A DNA stretch of 9,065 nt from an uncultured Rhizobiaceae group bacterium (GTDB taxonomy: Bacteria > Pseudomonadota > Alphaproteobacteria > Rhizobiales > Rhizobiaceae): assembly GCA_937944075.1 (NCBI GenBank), contig CALDZZ010000244.1:1-9065 (forward strand), written 5' to 3'. A program made the translations under genes and the position numbers. The notes under the pieces were generated by a model. It was not told where the DNA came from. It saw only the letters and a program-made list of their open reading frames with translations, and searched no databases. Below are positions 6,991 through 9,065 of this stretch, piece after piece (position 1 is the stretch's first letter; every line of letters starts with the position of its first letter).

Positions 6991-6995
6991 GGAGG
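6991..6995 (+). promoter_or_regulatory. Ribosome binding site of dctQ (decides the start)
   Basis: GGAGG lies 5 nt before the ATG at 7001. The longer in-frame opening from 6959 would begin inside the terminator-like hairpin and has no ribosome site, so 7001 is preferred. Confidence 0.8.
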
Positions 6996-7000
6996 AATGT

Positions 7001-7579
7001 ATGCTGGGCTTCATCCATAAAATGGCGAAGGCTTTGGCTGTTGCAGGCGGCATCGTTCTACTGTTGATTGTAATTGTTACATGTTCAAGCGTCATGGGAA
7101 GAGGGCTCAATACATTGGGTAACTCTGACTTTGTTGAGGCCTATCTTCCTTTCCTGGAAAGTCTTCTGAAATTCTTTGGTCCAATCAATGGCGACTATGA
7201 ACTGGTGGAAGCAGGCACTGCAGTCGCGATTTTCATGTTTCTGCCCTGGTGTCAGTTAAGCAGGGGGCATGCAAGTGTTGAACTGTTCACGTCACTCTTG
7301 CCGGCTAAGCCAAATCGTTTTTTGGCGTTACTTTGGGAGATCGTTTTCTCCCTGGTCATTATTCTCATAACCTGGCGTATCTATGAAGGCATGATTTCAA
7401 AGCTGCGAAATGGTGAAACCAGTTTTCTGTTGCAGATGCCAATTTGGTGGCCTTATGCGATTTGTACGTTTACGGCTTGCATTGCAAGCATTGTGTCGAT
7501 GATGTCTGTATGGCTGCATGCAAAAGATCTCGGCTCTGTTGAAGCGATCGGTGATCCTGTGGAGGAAACCACAAGGTGA
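7001..7579 (+). CDS. dctQ: TRAP transporter small membrane subunit (DctQ family)
   Basis: Inner-membrane partner of DctM, needed for uptake with the DctP binding protein. The protein has 192 residues from the ATG at 7001. Four hydrophobic segments are visible, at about 11-28, 68-84, 106-126 and 152-172, which is the normal DctQ layout. The conserved R-G-H-A-S-V-E-L-F block (88-96) follows the second segment, and Q-M-P-I-W-W-P-Y-A (145-153) precedes the fourth. The periplasmic stretch between the first two segments (about 35-67) is somewhat long. This is common in DctQ proteins that pair with this type of binding protein. The stop codon overlaps the GTG start of dctM by 4 nt, which suggests translational coupling and equal amounts of the two subunits. 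Confidence 0.92.
   Translation: MLGFIHKMAKALAVAGGIVLLLIVIVTCSSVMGRGLNTLGNSDFVEAYLPFLESLLKFFGPINGDYELVEAGTAVAIFMFLPWCQLSRGHASVELFTSLLPAKPNRFLALLWEIVFSLVIILITWRIYEGMISKLRNGETSFLLQMPIWWPYAICTFTACIASIVSMMSVWLHAKDLGSVEAIGDPVEETTR
7561..7565 (+). promoter_or_regulatory. Ribosome binding site of dctM within dctQ
   Basis: GGAGG inside the end of dctQ lies 10 nt before the GTG at 7576. The GTG overlaps the dctQ TGA as GTGA, so this site supports the non-ATG start. Confidence 0.65.
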
Positions 7580-8898
7580 CAGATCTTCAAATCGGTATCT
7601 TTTCAATACCATTCCTGTTGTTTCTAATATTCTTGCGCATGCCGATTGGCCTTGCAATGCTCGTGGTGGGGTTGGGAGGCACGGCATGGGTAACTGGCGG
7701 CTCATTGGTTGTACTGGCGAAACTGAAAACTGAAACCTATTCAACATTTTCAAGCCATTCATTATCGATTGTACCCTTGTTTCTTTTGATGGGACAGTTT
7801 GCAACGGTGGGGGGCATGTCCACAGCCTTATTCAAGGCAGCCGAAAGCTGGCTGGGTCATCGCAAGGGTGGGGTCGCCATGGCAGCAGTCGGGGCATGTG
7901 CAGGGTTTGGGTCTATCTGCGGGTCATCACTTGCAACCGCAGCCACCATGGGACAAGTGGCAATGCCCGAGCTTAAGCGTTACGGCTATTCAGGAGGGCT
8001 TTCCACCGCAACACTTGCAGCCGGCGGCACCTTGGGTATTTTGATTCCCCCTTCAGTCGTGCTGGTTATCTATGCCATTTTGACAGAGCAAAATATTGCC
8101 AAGCTGTTTTTGGCAGCGTTTATTCCGGGGTTTCTGGCAGCTTTGGGCTACATGATAACGATCTCGCTTTACATGCGATTTAGCCCGGGCAATGCGCAGG
8201 TGCGCGAACGGGTTCCCTACCGCGAGCGCATGAAGGCAATGTGGGATGTTTGGCCGGTACTAATTGTGTTTTTGATGGTCGTAGGCGGAATTTATACAGG
8301 CCTGTTTACGCCAACAGAAGCTGCAGCCATTGGAGCGGCTGGTACTGGTCTGATTGCTTTGGCAAACAAGGGTTTGACCAAACGCAACTTTCAGGATTCA
8401 ATTCTGAAAACCGCAAATAATACAGCGATGATTTTCATAATCATACTGGGCGCAAGCTTCTTCAATTCGTTCCTGGCCCTGACCCAGGTTCCTCAGGAAA
8501 TATCCTCTTTTGTTATTACACAAGGGTTTAATCCTTGGACAGTGCTCATAATCATACTGGGCATATATCTTGTCTTCGGTTGCGTCATGGACAGTCTTTC
8601 CATGATCCTGTTAACAATACCAATATTCTTCCCGATTATCTCCAATCTTGATTTTGGTCTGACAGCAGAAGAAACTGCAATCTGGTTTGGCATATTGGTA
8701 TTAATCGTCGTGGAGGTTGGGTTGATAACCCCGCCGGTCGGTATGAACCTGTTTGTTATTAACGCCATGGATCGCAAGACGCGCATTATAGACACCTATA
8801 AAGCTGTCATGCCATTCATCGCTTCAGACATTGTACGCACAGCGATATTGGTAGCTTTCCCGGGCATCACCCTGTTCCTGATGCGCTGGTTTTACTAG
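7576..8898 (+). CDS. dctM: TRAP transporter large membrane subunit (DctM family)
   Basis: Integral membrane subunit that carries the substrate across the inner membrane, normally driven by a sodium gradient. The protein has 440 residues, the usual size, and is hydrophobic throughout with roughly a dozen membrane segments and re-entrant loops. Signature blocks are the two related halves' motifs: A-G-G-T-L-G-I-L-I-P-P-S (149-160) and V-E-V-G-L-I-T-P-P-V-G-M-N (379-391). Also present are F-G-S-I-C-G-S-S-L-A-T-A (111-122), G-L-F-T-P-T-E-A-A-A-I-G-A (242-254) and F-G-C-V-M-D-S-L-S-M-I-L-L-T (334-347). The start is GTG, overlapping the dctQ stop by 4 nt. It is the last transporter gene; the enoyl-CoA hydratase-like gene begins 23 nt after its stop and is probably cotranscribed. 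Confidence 0.95.
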   Translation: MTDLQIGIFSIPFLLFLIFLRMPIGLAMLVVGLGGTAWVTGGSLVVLAKLKTETYSTFSSHSLSIVPLFLLMGQFATVGGMSTALFKAAESWLGHRKGGVAMAAVGACAGFGSICGSSLATAATMGQVAMPELKRYGYSGGLSTATLAAGGTLGILIPPSVVLVIYAILTEQNIAKLFLAAFIPGFLAALGYMITISLYMRFSPGNAQVRERVPYRERMKAMWDVWPVLIVFLMVVGGIYTGLFTPTEAAAIGAAGTGLIALANKGLTKRNFQDSILKTANNTAMIFIIILGASFFNSFLALTQVPQEISSFVITQGFNPWTVLIIILGIYLVFGCVMDSLSMILLTIPIFFPIISNLDFGLTAEETAIWFGILVLIVVEVGLITPPVGMNLFVINAMDRKTRIIDTYKAVMPFIASDIVRTAILVAFPGITLFLMRWFY

Positions 8899-8921
8899 CA
8901 TCAAAAATTGAAAGGCATGAA

Positions 8922-9065
8922 ATGACTGTCAGTATCAGGAAAGAAGGTTCCATAGCGATTGTCACAATGGACAATCCTCCCGTGAACGCCATTGGTACAG
9001 CAACACGTGAAGGTTTGTTGGAGGTGGCCCAGATACTGGATAAGGATGAAAAAATATCCTTTATT
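8922..9065 (+). CDS. Enoyl-CoA hydratase/isomerase-superfamily protein, N-terminal part (runs off window)
   Basis: Only the first 48 codons are visible. The start ATG has AAAGG (8911-8915) 6 nt upstream. The sequence begins with a beta-strand pattern I-A-I-V-T-M-D-N-P-P-V-N-A-I (residues 11-24), the characteristic crotonase N-terminus, followed by R-E-G-L-L-E and a D-K-D-E-K-I segment. Crotonase-fold enzymes act on acyl-CoA thioesters, most often by hydrating enoyl-CoA in beta-oxidation-like pathways. The N-P-P-V-N-A with R-x-G-L pattern is also what I expect at the start of multifunctional FadJ/FadB-like proteins, which carry a hydroxyacyl-CoA dehydrogenase domain after the crotonase domain. 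The visible part cannot separate the two. It lies 23 nt behind dctM on the same strand, so its product probably processes the transported acid once activated to a CoA ester (inference). Confidence 0.8.
   Translation, partial: MTVSIRKEGSIAIVTMDNPPVNAIGTATREGLLEVAQILDKDEKISFI

Noticed and set aside
6959..7000. N-terminal extension of dctQ by 14 codons
   Set aside because: The extension would start inside the T-tract of the hairpin. The ATG at 7001 has a clear GGAGG 5 nt upstream and gives a normal DctQ N-terminus.
1..9065. CRISPR array, tRNA, rRNA, insertion sequence or phage genes
   Set aside because: I saw no regularly spaced repeats, no cloverleaf or conserved rRNA blocks, no transposase or integrase sequence, and no abrupt change in composition.

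Overview
This window looks like ordinary chromosomal metabolism from a proteobacterium. A marine-type alphaproteobacterium is my best guess, from the combination of a dimethylglycine/sarcosine dehydrogenase-family protein, a two-gene glpD-glpK operon and a three-gene TRAP transporter followed by an enoyl-CoA hydratase-like gene. No rRNA, signature protein or other taxonomic marker is present, so this is inference. Base composition looks moderate and fairly even. Coding density is high, and I see no mobile element, CRISPR array, tRNA or rRNA.

Layout. (1) 1-1041, plus strand: the 3' part of an FAD-dependent dimethylglycine/sarcosine dehydrogenase-like gene, showing its folate-binding GcvT-like region; the 5' part lies outside the window. 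(2) 4075-1055, minus strand: glpD (TTG start) then glpK, 21 nt apart. They convert glycerol to glycerol-3-phosphate and then to dihydroxyacetone phosphate. glpK converges on the first gene with only 13 nt between the stops. (3) 4076-4235: a divergent promoter region between glpD and selO, with one clear operator-like inverted repeat. (4) 4236-5717, plus strand: selO, the protein AMPylator pseudokinase, with its full set of expected active-site residues and its redox cysteine pair. (5) 5718-5878: a compact regulatory region with several inverted repeats, leading into (6) 5879-8898, plus strand: a TRAP transporter, dctP, dctQ and dctM. A strong hairpin with a T-tract follows dctP, and dctQ/dctM overlap by 4 nt. 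(7) 8922 to the window end: the start of an enoyl-CoA hydratase/isomerase-superfamily gene, 23 nt after dctM and probably in the same operon.

How the genes work together. The glp pair is a self-contained route for glycerol or glycerol-3-phosphate; no glpF, glpR or uptake gene is visible. The TRAP genes import an organic acid. The acyl-CoA gene behind them suggests, but does not prove, that the imported acid is degraded as a CoA thioester. The dehydrogenase at the left edge belongs to betaine/methylated-glycine or related methylamine catabolism.

I looked for an undescribed system and did not find one. The points most worth checking are regulatory: the palindromes before dctP, the hairpin between dctP and dctQ, and the palindrome between glpD and selO. 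There are also two protein-level points: the glycerol kinase lacks the enterobacterial fructose-1,6-bisphosphate loop, and the TRAP substrate is unknown.
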